From Anaerolineales bacterium (GTDB taxonomy: Bacteria; Chloroflexota; Anaerolineae; Anaerolineales; UBA11579): a stretch of DNA of 64,000 nucleotides. Where the stretch lies: the NCBI GenBank assembly GCA_019637675.1, contig JAHBVE010000003.1:335696-399695 (forward strand), in the 5' to 3' direction. Below are positions 1 through 8,147 of this stretch, piece by piece (the stretch's first letter is position 1; each line of letters opens with the position of its first letter). Both the position numbers and the translations under genes were made by a program. Under the pieces are notes generated by a model. The model saw only the letters and a program-made list of their open reading frames with translations, made no database searches and was not told the origin of the DNA.

Positions 1-59
1 AGCGCGCACGCGCTCAACAGCAAGCTGAGGACAGCCAGTAAAGGCAAGGTTCGTTTCAT
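1..59 (-). CDS. Lipoprotein, N-terminal fragment (cut by window edge)
   Basis: Reading leftward from an ATG at 59, the 19 visible codons encode a basic start (MKRT), a leucine-rich hydrophobic core and a lipobox-like LLSAC. This is a typical type II signal peptide with the lipidated Cys at residue 18. An AAGGA Shine-Dalgarno sequence lies 6 nt upstream of the ATG. The rest of the gene is outside the window, so the function is unknown. It is divergent from the deoxynucleoside kinase gene. Confidence 0.6.
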   Translation of the reverse strand, partial: MKRTLPLLAVLSLLLSACA

Positions 60-159
60 GGTCGTTCCTTATTCTCCGCATGAACTATAGAGCAAGCTCA
101 TCTTTTTTGCATAAAAAGTGGGTCTGCGGAATTGTTAAGCTACTGATCCATCCATTTGC

Positions 160-198
160 TTGATAAGCCTTGCCCGCACTGGTATAAGAAATCTCGCC
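160..198 (+). promoter_or_regulatory. Sigma-70-type promoter of the deoxynucleoside kinase gene
   Basis: TTGATA at 160-165, a 17-bp spacer and TATAAG at 183-188 match the housekeeping consensus closely. Transcription would start near 195, only about 4 nt before the ATG at 199, and no Shine-Dalgarno sequence is present. The mRNA is probably nearly leaderless. Confidence 0.6.
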
Positions 199-834
199 AT
201 GTATATCGCCATTGAAGGTGTGATCGGGGTAGGGAAGACCACCCTGGCGCGCCTGCTCCAACAACGTTTCGATGCTGAGCTGCGCCTCGAAGTCTTTGAC
301 GAGAATCCGTTCCTCTCAGATTTTTATGCTGACCGGGCGCGGTATGCCTTCCAGACCCAGATCTTCTTTCTGCTCAGCCGCTACCACCAGCAGAACCGCT
401 TTGCGCCAGACATTCTGAGCCAGGGCAAGAACCTGATCACCGATTACACCTTTGCCAAAGACGCCTTGTTCGCCCGTATCAACCTGGTGGGCGACGAGCT
501 GGATATGTACTACAACGTGCATGATGCCCTGGCCGAAAAGATCCAGCTGCCCGAGCTGATCGTCTATCTACAAGCCTCCACAGATGTGCTGATGCAGCGC
601 ATCGCCCGCCGTGACCGGCCCTACGAGCGCCAGATGGAACGCGCCTATATCGACACCCTCAACCAGTCCTACGAAGGCTTCTTTGACGACTACATAAAGG
701 GCGTGCCCGTGCTACGCATCCCCACAGATGAACTCGATATTGTCAGCAGCCCACAAGCGCAGGATCATGTGGAAAAGCTGATCCGGGATGCGCTGCAGTC
801 AGCCCCGCGCCAAACCCAATTCCCACTCGAATAA
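199..834 (+). CDS. Deoxynucleoside kinase (dAdo/dCyd/dGuo kinase family)
   Basis: It phosphorylates a deoxynucleoside to the dNMP in the salvage route to dNTPs in the cytosol. The P-loop GVIGVGKTT lies at residues 7-15. Other family marks are the ENPFL motif, a YTFAKDALFA segment in the substrate region and the arginine-rich lid RRDRPYER. The 211-aa length fits the dNK family. I chose the ATG at 199 because it starts right at the conserved MYIAIEG strand. The upstream TTG at 160 lies inside the -35 element. The exact base preference cannot be read from the sequence. Confidence 0.88.
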   Translation: MYIAIEGVIGVGKTTLARLLQQRFDAELRLEVFDENPFLSDFYADRARYAFQTQIFFLLSRYHQQNRFAPDILSQGKNLITDYTFAKDALFARINLVGDELDMYYNVHDALAEKIQLPELIVYLQASTDVLMQRIARRDRPYERQMERAYIDTLNQSYEGFFDDYIKGVPVLRIPTDELDIVSSPQAQDHVEKLIRDALQSAPRQTQFPLE

Positions 835-862
835 AAACGCCTTGGATCGCAAGGCGTTTTTG
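834..862. terminator. Bidirectional intrinsic terminator
   Basis: A 9-bp stem (AACGCCTTG / CAAGGCGTT) with a GATCG loop is preceded by A residues and followed by TTTT. It separates the convergent kinase gene and the leftward gene ending at 877, and can serve both. Confidence 0.8.
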
Positions 863-876
863 TTTATTGAATAACC

Positions 877-1608
877 TCAATTTTCATATCGACTATTGTC
901 TATTTGTTCATCTTCCCGGCTGATGCGCGGTTTCGCTTGACCCGGTGCATCCTCTCCCGCCCAGCGCGCCTCTGCGGCCGCCAAGTCTTCCTTGCTGGCC
1001 CGGCGCACCAGCGACCACTTGCCGCAGTGCGGGCAGCGCTCCAGCTTGCGGGCGCCCATGTTGAAGCTGAAGAAGCGCAGCGGGAACGGCAGCTCGCATT
1101 TCGGGCACACCGCGCCGCCGCTCATCCCATACTTGCCGTGCTCCGGTTTGCCGCGGCTCAAGACGGCCGGCAGCACCGAGGCCAGCAGTGTTACTCCCAG
1201 CACAATACCTAGGAGGGGGAAGATCAAGCGGGTTACGTTTCCGCGGGCTTCATCTGCGGATAAAAAGACGCGCGTGAATTCATTCGAGCGCAACTCGGTG
1301 CCGTCGCTCAAGTAACCCAGCGCGTACAGCGTGCGCTCGCCTGGCTCATAATCCTTGGTGGTGAACTGCACGCGGAACGGTTCCTCGTCCACGCTGGCGA
1401 TCAGCTCATCGTCAATATAAAAATCCACGCGCTGCAGATCGGCTGGGCCGCTGGCGCGCAGACTGAACAAGCCTTCAATGTCATTGTTGAAACCGGCGTA
1501 GCCAAAGTCACGGTTCATGCCGATCACAAAGCCCGTGTCTTGGGCGCGCGCCGGGGTGGCAAAAGCAAACAGAGCGATAGCAACCAGCAGTAGCAAAGCT
1601 TTTTTCAT
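877..1608 (-). CDS. Secreted/membrane protein with extracytoplasmic Ig-like region and cytosolic zinc ribbon
   Basis: The 243-aa protein has a signal peptide (residues 1-22, cleavage after PARA), then a beta-rich extracytoplasmic region (about 25-120) resembling an Ig-like domain (VDFYIDDELIASVDEEPF). One transmembrane helix follows at about 128-150, then a cytosolic zinc ribbon with CPKC at 168-171 and CPHC at 192-195. A GGAGG Shine-Dalgarno sequence overlaps the end of the permease gene 4 nt upstream, so this is the last gene of the ABC operon. I do not recognise the family. A role as an accessory or sensor of the transporter is inferred from position only. Confidence 0.6.
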   Translation of the reverse strand: MKKALLLLVAIALFAFATPARAQDTGFVIGMNRDFGYAGFNNDIEGLFSLRASGPADLQRVDFYIDDELIASVDEEPFRVQFTTKDYEPGERTLYALGYLSDGTELRSNEFTRVFLSADEARGNVTRLIFPLLGIVLGVTLLASVLPAVLSRGKPEHGKYGMSGGAVCPKCELPFPLRFFSFNMGARKLERCPHCGKWSLVRRASKEDLAAAEARWAGEDAPGQAKPRISREDEQIDNSRYEN

Positions 1609-1612
1609 TCGA

Positions 1613-2404
1613 TTACCTCCAACGCGTCAGGATGGTTTCGCGTTGAAACAAACGCACCGCAAAGTATAGAAGCGCAGAATCGATCAGCACCAGGGCGCCG
1701 GCGATAGAAAGTAGCAAGGTTTGGTTCAGCACCACCGCGCCAAACATCTGGCCCAGGAACAGCGCCATCACCGGCAAGATCAATAGCGCGGCTAACTGCT
1801 CGGCCGCCCGCGGGTCGTTCACGCGCGAGGAGATCATGATCGCCAGGCTGACCCCGGTGACCGAAACCAACGGGCCTACGACAAAGATGCCCAGCAGCCA
1901 CAATGGCGAGAGCAGGCGCCCGGCCACCTCGCTGCCTGCCAACATGCTGGTGCCGATGGCGAAGATGGTGAAACTAGCCAGGCTGGCCAACAGGGCGGGC
2001 AGGGCGGCCGCCAGCGCTTTGCCCGCCAGCAGCTCAGCCGTGGTGATGGGCGTCGCCAGCAGCGGCTCCAGCGTGCGGGTGGTCTTCTCGCCCACGATGC
2101 TGTACGACGCGATCGTGATTGGGATGATGGCTGGCATCAGCAGGAACAGCACCAGGAATTGCTGCAGCAGGAGCAATTGCGTGCACTGAATACCTTCCAG
2201 CGAGCCGCACGCGCTTCCCAGTGCGGTCAACATCGGTCCAAACTCGGACTGCACTGCACCCAGGTCGGCTCCGCGCGTGCCATACAGCAAGCCCAGCGGA
2301 ATGATGGCGAAGATCAGCGGCATGAACACGACGCTGAAGATCACCAGCTTATTGCGGAACACCTCCGCCCATTCTTTGCTTACTAAAACGCCTATCTTTT
2401 TCAT
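1613..2404 (-). CDS. ABC-2 type transporter permease
   Basis: This 263-aa membrane protein has about six hydrophobic segments. The first is at 20-40, and a large extracytoplasmic loop containing two cysteines lies before the second. The motif TTRTLEPLLATPITTAELLAGK in the cytosolic loop is typical of ABC-2/NatB-type permeases. Its start overlaps the stop of the upstream ATPase gene by 4 bp (ATGA), implying translational coupling, so the two form one exporter. The substrate is unknown. The GntR gene at the head of the operon recalls YtrA-type control of ABC exporters. Confidence 0.85.
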   Translation of the reverse strand: MKKIGVLVSKEWAEVFRNKLVIFSVVFMPLIFAIIPLGLLYGTRGADLGAVQSEFGPMLTALGSACGSLEGIQCTQLLLLQQFLVLFLLMPAIIPITIASYSIVGEKTTRTLEPLLATPITTAELLAGKALAAALPALLASLASFTIFAIGTSMLAGSEVAGRLLSPLWLLGIFVVGPLVSVTGVSLAIMISSRVNDPRAAEQLAALLILPVMALFLGQMFGAVVLNQTLLLSIAGALVLIDSALLYFAVRLFQRETILTRWR

Positions 2405-4317
2405 ACCGCTGCCTCGGGCTGGGCCTGGCCCAGCAATTGGAAGTACACGTCTTCCAGGCTCTGGCGGATCTCACCCACAAACTGCACATCCGCCCCCAGG
2501 CCGATGAGTTCACGCAGCAGCTCGGGATTGTGGGCTTCGGGGTCGTCCAGCTTGACCACGATCTTGTCACCGCGCAGATTGGCCTCATGCACATAGGTTT
2601 TCTGGCGTAACGCGCTGACAAATGCTTCTTTGGCTGCGGCAAGATGGAACACTACCGAGCGCCCGAACAGCTTGCGCCGCAAGCTGTTTGGCGTATCCAC
2701 CGCCAGCAGCTTGGATTTGAAGACCGCGATGCGGTCGCACAAGCGGTCTGCTTCGTCCAGGTTGTGAGTCGTGATAATGATCGTGCGTCCTTCGCCGCGC
2801 AGCTCCTCGATGAATTCGCGCACCACGCGTGAAGCTTCCGGGTCCAGCCCGCTGGTCGGCTCATCGAGGAAGATGACCTTGGGCTCGTGCAGCAAGGCCC
2901 GGGCGATGGCCAGCTTCTGGCGCATGCCTTTCGAGAAACCGCCTACGGCTTCATTGCGGCGGCCCCAAAGGCCCAGCATGCGCAAATAACGCTCCACCTG
3001 ACCAGGGATGTCTTCGACCTCATACATGCGGGCGAAAAAATCCAGATTGCGCTCGGCGCTGAGTTGCTCATACATGCCGGGCGTCTCGGTGAGGATGCCG
3101 ATCTGCTTGCGCAGCTCGGTGTCGTCTTCGCCCACCCGGTGGCCGGCCACCCAGGCCTCGCCTTCGGTCGGCGCGATCAGCGCCGCCAGCATGCGAATGG
3201 TCGTGGTCTTGCCAGCGCCATTTGGCCCCAGCAAGCCGAAGACTTCGCCCACCGGGATCTTGAGGTCGATATGGTCCACCGCCTCCAACTCGCCGAAGCG
3301 CTTGGTCAGCCCACTGGCGATGATGGCATCGGCAGTAGGCGGCGTCGCGGCTGGGCCGGCCGGCAATGTTTCACGTGAAACATCGCCCGGCTTTGGTCCT
3401 ACCTCGCCGTTCTTCCACAGCAGGTAGGCTGCCAGCAGGGCGCTCGGCAGCCCGCCGAGGATACCAGTCGGCAGGGGGCCGATGAGCGAATTCAAACCAG
3501 GTGCATCCAGATGGGTCATGTAGATGCCGATGCCGGCGATGGCATTGATGCTGCCGTGGGCGATCACGGCCGGCCATACACTGCCACCGCGCAGGGTCAG
3601 CCAACCAATGATCACAGCCAGCGGAATGGTGAACCACACCATGGCCAGGATGCCGGTCCACGGCTCGCCGGGATAGCCGAAGCCGTAGTTGTGGCCCATG
3701 GCAATGATGGGGGCGTGCCACAGACCCCAGATGACGCCCACCGCCAGCATCGCCTTGCGGAAGCCGAGCGGCATCAGCTTGGGCTGCAGGTAGGCCCGCC
3801 AACCGAACTCTTCTCCGAATGTAAAGAAGCCGTTGAGGATCGGCCCAAGCAAGAGGGCCTGGCCGATCTGGATCAGCATCACGGTCCATACATCGAAGGG
3901 TAGCTCCTGCCCGGCCATGGCAGCCGCATCGTCCAGGATGGACTGCAGCGCGCTCAGCTCGCCGTCGAAGTGGCCGGGGAATACTGCGAAGTACACCACC
4001 AGGCCCAGCACGGTCAGTATGGGTGGCAGCACCCAGGCCAAGCCCCAGCTAAACCAGTTGCGGCCGGCTTGCGGGCGCAGCCACATATCCTTCCAGCCCT
4101 CGCGGGTGATAACGCGGGTCAGGATGTGTGCTAGCGCTGGCGCCCACATACAACCCAAGGCCAGCAGCGCGGTGGCCAGCGTGATGCCGGTGCCCGGCAC
4201 GATCTCGGGGCTATTGACCAGGCCGCCATTGAGATAGATCACTCCCGCGAACGCCCAGCAGATACCAAAGGCCAGCGCGGTGAAGATCCAGATGCGCCGT
4301 GTATCGAGTGTGTTCAT
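2401..4317 (-). CDS. Fusion of CPBP intramembrane metalloprotease and ABC transporter ATPase
   Basis: One 638-aa reading frame joins two families. Residues 1-300 are a multi-pass CPBP (Abi/Rce1-like) domain with EEFGWR (Glu169-Glu170), the WHAPI histidine (201) and the HGSIN histidine (254). Residues 332-560 are an ABC ATPase with Walker A GPNGAGKTT (364-372), signature FSKGMRQ and Walker B IFLDEPTSGLDPE, followed by a DrrA/NatA-like C-terminal region. I start at the ATG at 4317 because AGGAG lies 6 nt upstream. The longer frame beginning MFHVKQ merely reads through a parS site. The linker (about 303-330) is encoded across a second parS site. The protease half may act on a partner of the exporter; this is inference. 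Confidence 0.82.
   Translation of the reverse strand: MNTLDTRRIWIFTALAFGICWAFAGVIYLNGGLVNSPEIVPGTGITLATALLALGCMWAPALAHILTRVITREGWKDMWLRPQAGRNWFSWGLAWVLPPILTVLGLVVYFAVFPGHFDGELSALQSILDDAAAMAGQELPFDVWTVMLIQIGQALLLGPILNGFFTFGEEFGWRAYLQPKLMPLGFRKAMLAVGVIWGLWHAPIIAMGHNYGFGYPGEPWTGILAMVWFTIPLAVIIGWLTLRGGSVWPAVIAHGSINAIAGIGIYMTHLDAPGLNSLIGPLPTGILGGLPSALLAAYLLWKNGEVGPKPGDVSRETLPAGPAATPPTADAIIASGLTKRFGELEAVDHIDLKIPVGEVFGLLGPNGAGKTTTIRMLAALIAPTEGEAWVAGHRVGEDDTELRKQIGILTETPGMYEQLSAERNLDFFARMYEVEDIPGQVERYLRMLGLWGRRNEAVGGFSKGMRQKLAIARALLHEPKVIFLDEPTSGLDPEASRVVREFIEELRGEGRTIIITTHNLDEADRLCDRIAVFKSKLLAVDTPNSLRRKLFGRSVVFHLAAAKEAFVSALRQKTYVHEANLRGDKIVVKLDDPEAHNPELLRELIGLGADVQFVGEIRQSLEDVYFQLLGQAQPEAAV
3367..3382. 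other. parS: parS site (ParB-binding centromere site), copy 1
   Basis: TGTTTCACGTGAAACA is a perfect 16-bp palindrome identical to the broadly conserved chromosomal parS consensus. It lies inside the coding sequence of the CPBP-ABC fusion, in the interdomain linker, where it encodes VSRET. The second copy is 945 bp to the right. parS sites normally cluster near the replication origin. Confidence 0.9.
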
Positions 4318-4327
4318 ACGTTGCTCC

Positions 4328-4343
4328 TGTTTCACGTGAAACA
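4328..4343. other. parS: parS site (ParB-binding centromere site), copy 2
   Basis: A second perfect TGTTTCACGTGAAACA lies between the 131-aa membrane protein gene and the CPBP-ABC gene. Its left edge touches the AGGAG Shine-Dalgarno sequence of the latter. ParB loading here could affect translation-leader or transcript dynamics of the operon, but segregation is the expected role. Confidence 0.9.
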
Positions 4344-4347
4344 ATGC

Positions 4348-4743
4348 CTAATTGACAAAATATAGTAACGCGCCGATCAGCAAAGCGGTAAAGCCCAGCA
4401 CCCCGGCGATCACATAGACTGCCATGCGCGCGTCGCTGATGCCGTAGTGCGTGCGGTACGGGTCGCTGGCGGCATTCGTGTTGATCTTGCGGCGCGCTTC
4501 CACCGGTCGCTTGAGGCGCAAACGATAGTTGTCGAACTTCTCCACCAATTCCCAACCATGCACAGATTCTTCCTGCAGCGCTTTGTTCATCTCTGCCGAA
4601 GTGTTGAAGGCGCCGCTGTTCGAGCGCAGGATCTTGAACTCCCAACCATTCAGATCGTCACTCTTGTATGTCATCTCTTGCTCCTCTTCCATTTGTTGTT
4701 GTAGCGCAGCCGCAGCTGCGATGGATGCACCGGCCATAGCCAT
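4348..4743 (-). CDS. Small C-tail-anchored membrane protein, unknown function
   Basis: 131 aa. The N-terminus is Ala/Met/Glu-rich (AAAAALQQQMEEEQEM). The middle is soluble with WEFKILRSNSGAF and a mirrored HGWELVEKFDNYRLRLKR, which resembles short DUF4177-like folds (inference). A single transmembrane helix closes the protein at about 107-129. I start at the ATG at 4743, which has AAAGGAG 5 nt upstream; the longer frame reads through this site. It sits between the GntR regulator gene and the transporter, so it is probably an accessory subunit of the exporter operon. Confidence 0.65.
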   Translation of the reverse strand: MAMAGASIAAAAALQQQMEEEQEMTYKSDDLNGWEFKILRSNSGAFNTSAEMNKALQEESVHGWELVEKFDNYRLRLKRPVEARRKINTNAASDPYRTHYGISDARMAVYVIAGVLGFTALLIGALLYFVN

Positions 4744-4766
4744 TTCGTCTCCTTTGCTAACGAGGA

Positions 4767-5186
4767 CTACTCTTTCTTGCGCGCGCCGCCTCGTTGCTCC
4801 CACGCGTCAAGTTGCTCTTCGATCAGTTTGCGAGCTTCGCCTGGTTCGAAGCCCAGCTTCTCGGCCTCTTCCACAAAATGCTCGCCCAGCACGGTGAGTT
4901 GCTGTTTGCGCAACTTCTGTAACTCTCTGCCTGTCGGCGCATCCAAAATGAATGTGCCGCGTCCGTGCTGAGTGGAGATAATCCCTTTCTCGTCCAGCAT
5001 GCGGTAGGCGCGTGCCACGGTGTTGAAATTGATCTGCAGATCGCTGGCCAGCTGGCGCACCGTGGGCAATTGGTCGCCCGGCTTGAGATCGCCATTGGCG
5101 ATGGCTTGCTTGATCTCGCCAATGATCTGCAGGTAGGCAGGGGTGTGAATGGTAAGGTCCACTCGAAAATTCGCTGTCGGGCTCAC
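4767..5186 (-). CDS. GntR-family transcriptional regulator, YtrA subfamily
   Basis: This 139-aa repressor-type protein has a winged helix at about residues 16-85 (PAYLQIIGEIKQAI, PTVRQLASDLQINFNTVARAY, GRGTFI). A short C-terminal helical region follows instead of a large ligand domain, as in YtrA. The start is GTG at 5186. It is the first gene of a leftward operon with a membrane protein, the CPBP-ABC ATPase and the permease, which it most likely controls together with itself. The upstream region is AT-rich with repeated TACAAT/ATAC half-sites. Confidence 0.88.
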   Translation of the reverse strand: MSPTANFRVDLTIHTPAYLQIIGEIKQAIANGDLKPGDQLPTVRQLASDLQINFNTVARAYRMLDEKGIISTQHGRGTFILDAPTGRELQKLRKQQLTVLGEHFVEEAEKLGFEPGEARKLIEEQLDAWEQRGGARKKE

Positions 5187-5302
5187 TGTATCAATGTACC
5201 TCTGTATGATTGTATATATGTATTATTGTATAACATGGCGTGTTTGTCAAGCGCGGATTTGTCCCTTTTTTATCCCGAAACCGATAGGCTTTGTATAGCG
5301 CC
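5187..5302. promoter_or_regulatory. Divergent promoter region of the GntR operon and the ECF sigma gene
   Basis: On the minus strand, TTGACA (fwd 5245-5250), a 17-bp spacer and AATAAT (fwd 5222-5227) form a promoter for the GntR operon. The stretch at about 5200-5235 is AT-rich with overlapping TGTATA/TATACA half-sites, which fits an autoregulatory GntR operator. A promoter for the rightward sigma gene is not clear. An ECF-type element could be present but I cannot define it. Confidence 0.5.
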
Positions 5303-5830
5303 ATGCAAAGTGAAGCTCAACTCATAGCGGCTGCCCAGCAAGACCTGGCTGCCTTCGATGCCTTGTATACCGCCTACGCGCCGCGCGTCTTCGGCTATCT
5401 GTACAGCCGCGTGCGCGTGCACAGCGAAGCTGAAGAGCTGACCGCCCAAACCTTCCTGGCCGCCCTGGAGCAGTTGCCACGCTACAAGCACAAAGGGCAT
5501 TTCGCTGCCTGGCTGTTCGCCATTGCGCGCAACAAGGCCGTCAACACCTTCCGCTCCCGACCCATGGAGGATCTCGATGCCGCCCGGCAGATCGCCCAGG
5601 ACACAGACGTCCTGCTGGACGTGGCCCAGAGCGAGCAGCTGGACGCACTGCGCACCCACATCGCCGCGCTGCCGGATGATCAGGCTGAGCTGTTGCAGCT
5701 GCGCTTCGTGGCCGATCTGAGCTTCGCTGACATTGCCGAACTGCTGGGCCGCACTGAAGGCGCCGTCAAAAAATCCGTCTACCGCTGCCTTGATCGCTTG
5801 CAGCGCCAATTAGAGGTTGAGCATGTTTAA
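5303..5830 (+). CDS. RNA polymerase ECF-type sigma-70 factor
   Basis: 175 aa with region 2 (about 15-85: AFDALYTAYAPRVFGYLYSRV, then TAQTFLAALEQLPRY and the FAAWLFAIARNKAVNTFR recognition helix). The linker is acidic. Region 4 (about 115-170) contains LPDDQAELLQLRF and the helix-turn-helix SFADIAELLGRTEGAVKKSVYR. The ATG at 5303 begins directly at the domain. Its 3' end overlaps the following anti-sigma gene by 8 bp, the usual arrangement for a sigma factor held by a membrane partner. Confidence 0.92.
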   Translation: MQSEAQLIAAAQQDLAAFDALYTAYAPRVFGYLYSRVRVHSEAEELTAQTFLAALEQLPRYKHKGHFAAWLFAIARNKAVNTFRSRPMEDLDAARQIAQDTDVLLDVAQSEQLDALRTHIAALPDDQAELLQLRFVADLSFADIAELLGRTEGAVKKSVYRCLDRLQRQLEVEHV

Positions 5831-8093
5831 CTCCACGTCCCACCCACTGGAAGCGGCCGTGCGCGCCGCTTTGCAGCCGCCGGCGCTGCGGCCGCAGTTC
5901 GAGGCCGCGTTGCGCCAGCGCTTACAGCGCGCCGCCCAAGCGTCGCGCGATGCAAGCGCGCTGCGCTGGCAGCCCAGCCGCCGCCTGGCGCTGGCCGGCC
6001 TGGTGGCCGCCGTGGTGCTGGCCATCACGCTCGCCATTGGTCCGCAGCGCGTGCTGGCGCAGGTGCTGAGCTGGTTCGGCTATGTGCCAGGCGCGGGCTA
6101 TGTGGAGACCGAAAGCGGTCTGCGCATTCTGGCCAAGCCTGCCATCTATGAGCAGGACGGTATCCGTGTGTCAGTACTGGATGGCTTGATAGATGACAAG
6201 CACACCGTGCTCACCATTTTGTTCGAAGGCATCCGCCAGGAACAAAAACCCACCTCTGAGGATGTTCCCGGCTGCTGGCCATCGCCGGCTCTGCAACTGC
6301 CCAGTGGCGAGCAACTCATCTCGACCGGCGGTGGTGGCGGCGGCGGCCCAAGCTGGATGCAAATGGAGCTGACCTATCCCGCCCTGCCCGCGGATGTGAA
6401 CGAAGCCACGCTCCAAATCCCCTGCGTGCCGGAAGTGCTTCCCGGCCTCGGCCCAGAGAATATGCAAGTGCCCCTGCTGTTCGAGCCGGCCCCGGAAGGC
6501 TTCCTGGCCTTGCCGGTCCAACCCTTGATACCAGCCACCGAGCCCGCCCCCGCGCCGCACGGCTTCGCCCTGAGCGTAGAAGATTATGTAGAACTGGACG
6601 ATGGCTACCTGATCCGCGGCCGCCTCTCGTGGGAAGAAAGCGAATTCATTACCCCGGAGTTTTGGTACATCGACCTGAAGATGGTCGACGCGGACGGCAA
6701 CAGCATTCCAGTGGAATTCGAAGAGTTCCCCAACCCGCCGACAGACCCTGACCAGCGCTACCTGATCTGGACGCTGCGCACCAACACGAAGTACATCACC
6801 AGCCCTGCTCGCATCACGCTGGCTGATCTGGCTGTGCGCATCCTCCAGTCGCCAGAAACTGCCGAAGAGCTCTCCGTCGACCTGGGCACAAACCCCACCC
6901 ATGGCCAGGTTTGGCAACTGAACGCTGAGCTGCCTCTGGGGGAGCACACGGCCCTCCTCGATTCGCTTACCTTCGAGGAGCGGGAGGATGGCACCTATAG
7001 CCTGATGGCCCGCATCCTGTTTGACCCATCCGCCATTACCTATGCACAAGTGCTGGATAAAGACAATCGCAGCCAGATGTTTGGGATGTATGGCGGCCAA
7101 ACCGAAGCCGGCATGGTTGAGATCAGCACCATCTATGACTATCTGCCCACCGGCGTCCACCGCTTCTGGATCGATAACTATTTCGTGCGCCTTGACGGCC
7201 CGTGGTCTGCGGGACTCACGCTGCCGCCGCCCAGCGGCGAACCGCTTCCTGCCGAGGCCTGCTTTATGCCGAATGATTGGCTGGCTCTGCTGGCGGCGCC
7301 AAACGCTGAGTTACCCGCCGGCATTGGTGGCCGCCTATTGTTGGAGTATGGGCAGGTGACTGATTTTGACGGAGCGATGTATGGCGAGCCGATCCAGGGT
7401 GTCTGGCCCGCGCTCTCGCCCGATGGAACCCAGCTGGCTTATGTAGATAATACCGGGCTGTACCTCACGCAAATAGAGACGGGTCAGCGGAAACAGATCT
7501 CGCAAAGTGGCGCGTACTCCCCCGTCTGGTCACCTACGGGTGAGCGTTTGGCTTACATTCAAGTTGGCCAAGGGGTCGGCCTGGTAAATTCTGACGGCAG
7601 CGGGCAAACAATGTTGCCGGCTGCCGCGGCTGACATGATCGGCATTGCCGGTTGGATGCCGGATGGCGGTGAATTGTTGGTGATCTCTATCGTCCCTGAA
7701 GGCTCTATGGTGCAGTCAATAGACCTGAACAGCGGCGCGGTCCAGGATCTGTTTGTTATCGATAGCCGTAAGGGAGGCTTCGCCCATCTATCGCCTGATG
7801 GTCAGCACATCGTGTACAGCGGGTCGCTGTTCGGCAGCATGTACTACGGTTTATATATCAGCAAGTTTGACGGCAGCGATGCCCGCCTCCTGGCCCAGCC
7901 GGATGGCGAGATCGTGTACATGACCACTGGCGCCTGGAGCCCGGATGGGGAGTGGCTGCTGCTCAACCCGCGCGATCCCATGGAACTGGTGCCCAGCCCC
8001 CAACATCCCCTGCTGATCAATATCGAGTCTTGCCAGGCTTATCTCGTCCCTGGTGTGCTCGGCAGCGTGGTGGGCTGGGCGCGTGATCCGTGA
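5823..8093 (+). CDS. Membrane anti-sigma-like protein with extracytoplasmic domain and TolB-like propeller
   Basis: 756 aa. A cytosolic N-terminal segment of about 50 residues (the likely sigma-binding part) is followed by a transmembrane helix at about 51-72. A large beta-rich extracytoplasmic region with Pro- and Gly-rich stretches follows, resembling the DUF4179-type domain of anti-sigma factors. The C-terminal 250 residues carry WD40/TolB-like repeats with SPDGTQLAY, SPTGERLAY, SPDGQHIVY and SPDGEWLLL. The ATG at 5823 has GAGG 7 nt upstream and overlaps the sigma gene. It probably senses an envelope signal and releases the sigma factor. The propeller fusion is unusual for this class. Confidence 0.7.
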   Translation: MFNSTSHPLEAAVRAALQPPALRPQFEAALRQRLQRAAQASRDASALRWQPSRRLALAGLVAAVVLAITLAIGPQRVLAQVLSWFGYVPGAGYVETESGLRILAKPAIYEQDGIRVSVLDGLIDDKHTVLTILFEGIRQEQKPTSEDVPGCWPSPALQLPSGEQLISTGGGGGGGPSWMQMELTYPALPADVNEATLQIPCVPEVLPGLGPENMQVPLLFEPAPEGFLALPVQPLIPATEPAPAPHGFALSVEDYVELDDGYLIRGRLSWEESEFITPEFWYIDLKMVDADGNSIPVEFEEFPNPPTDPDQRYLIWTLRTNTKYITSPARITLADLAVRILQSPETAEELSVDLGTNPTHGQVWQLNAELPLGEHTALLDSLTFEEREDGTYSLMARILFDPSAITYAQVLDKDNRSQMFGMYGGQTEAGMVEISTIYDYLPTGVHRFWIDNYFVRLDGPWSAGLTLPPPSGEPLPAEACFMPNDWLALLAAPNAELPAGIGGRLLLEYGQVTDFDGAMYGEPIQGVWPALSPDGTQLAYVDNTGLYLTQIETGQRKQISQSGAYSPVWSPTGERLAYIQVGQGVGLVNSDGSGQTMLPAAAADMIGIAGWMPDGGELLVISIVPEGSMVQSIDLNSGAVQDLFVIDSRKGGFAHLSPDGQHIVYSGSLFGSMYYGLYISKFDGSDARLLAQPDGEIVYMTTGAWSPDGEWLLLNPRDPMELVPSPQHPLLINIESCQAYLVPGVLGSVVGWARDP

Positions 8094-8135
8094 AAACGCG
8101 AACAACCTAACGTAAGGTTTTAAGCACGCGCTCGT

Positions 8136-8141
8136 TATAAT
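8136..8141 (+). promoter_or_regulatory. -10 element of the polyamine operon, leaderless configuration
   Basis: A perfect TATAAT sits exactly 6 nt upstream of the ATG at 8148, with no Shine-Dalgarno sequence. Transcription should start at or next to the A of the ATG. No good -35 is visible. Confidence 0.6.
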
Positions 8142-8147
8142 GCGCGT

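Noticed and set aside
4318..4344. Upstream ATG (MFHVKQ...) as start of the CPBP-ABC gene
   Set aside because: These codons merely read the parS palindrome; AGGAG sits 6 nt before the ATG at 4317 instead.
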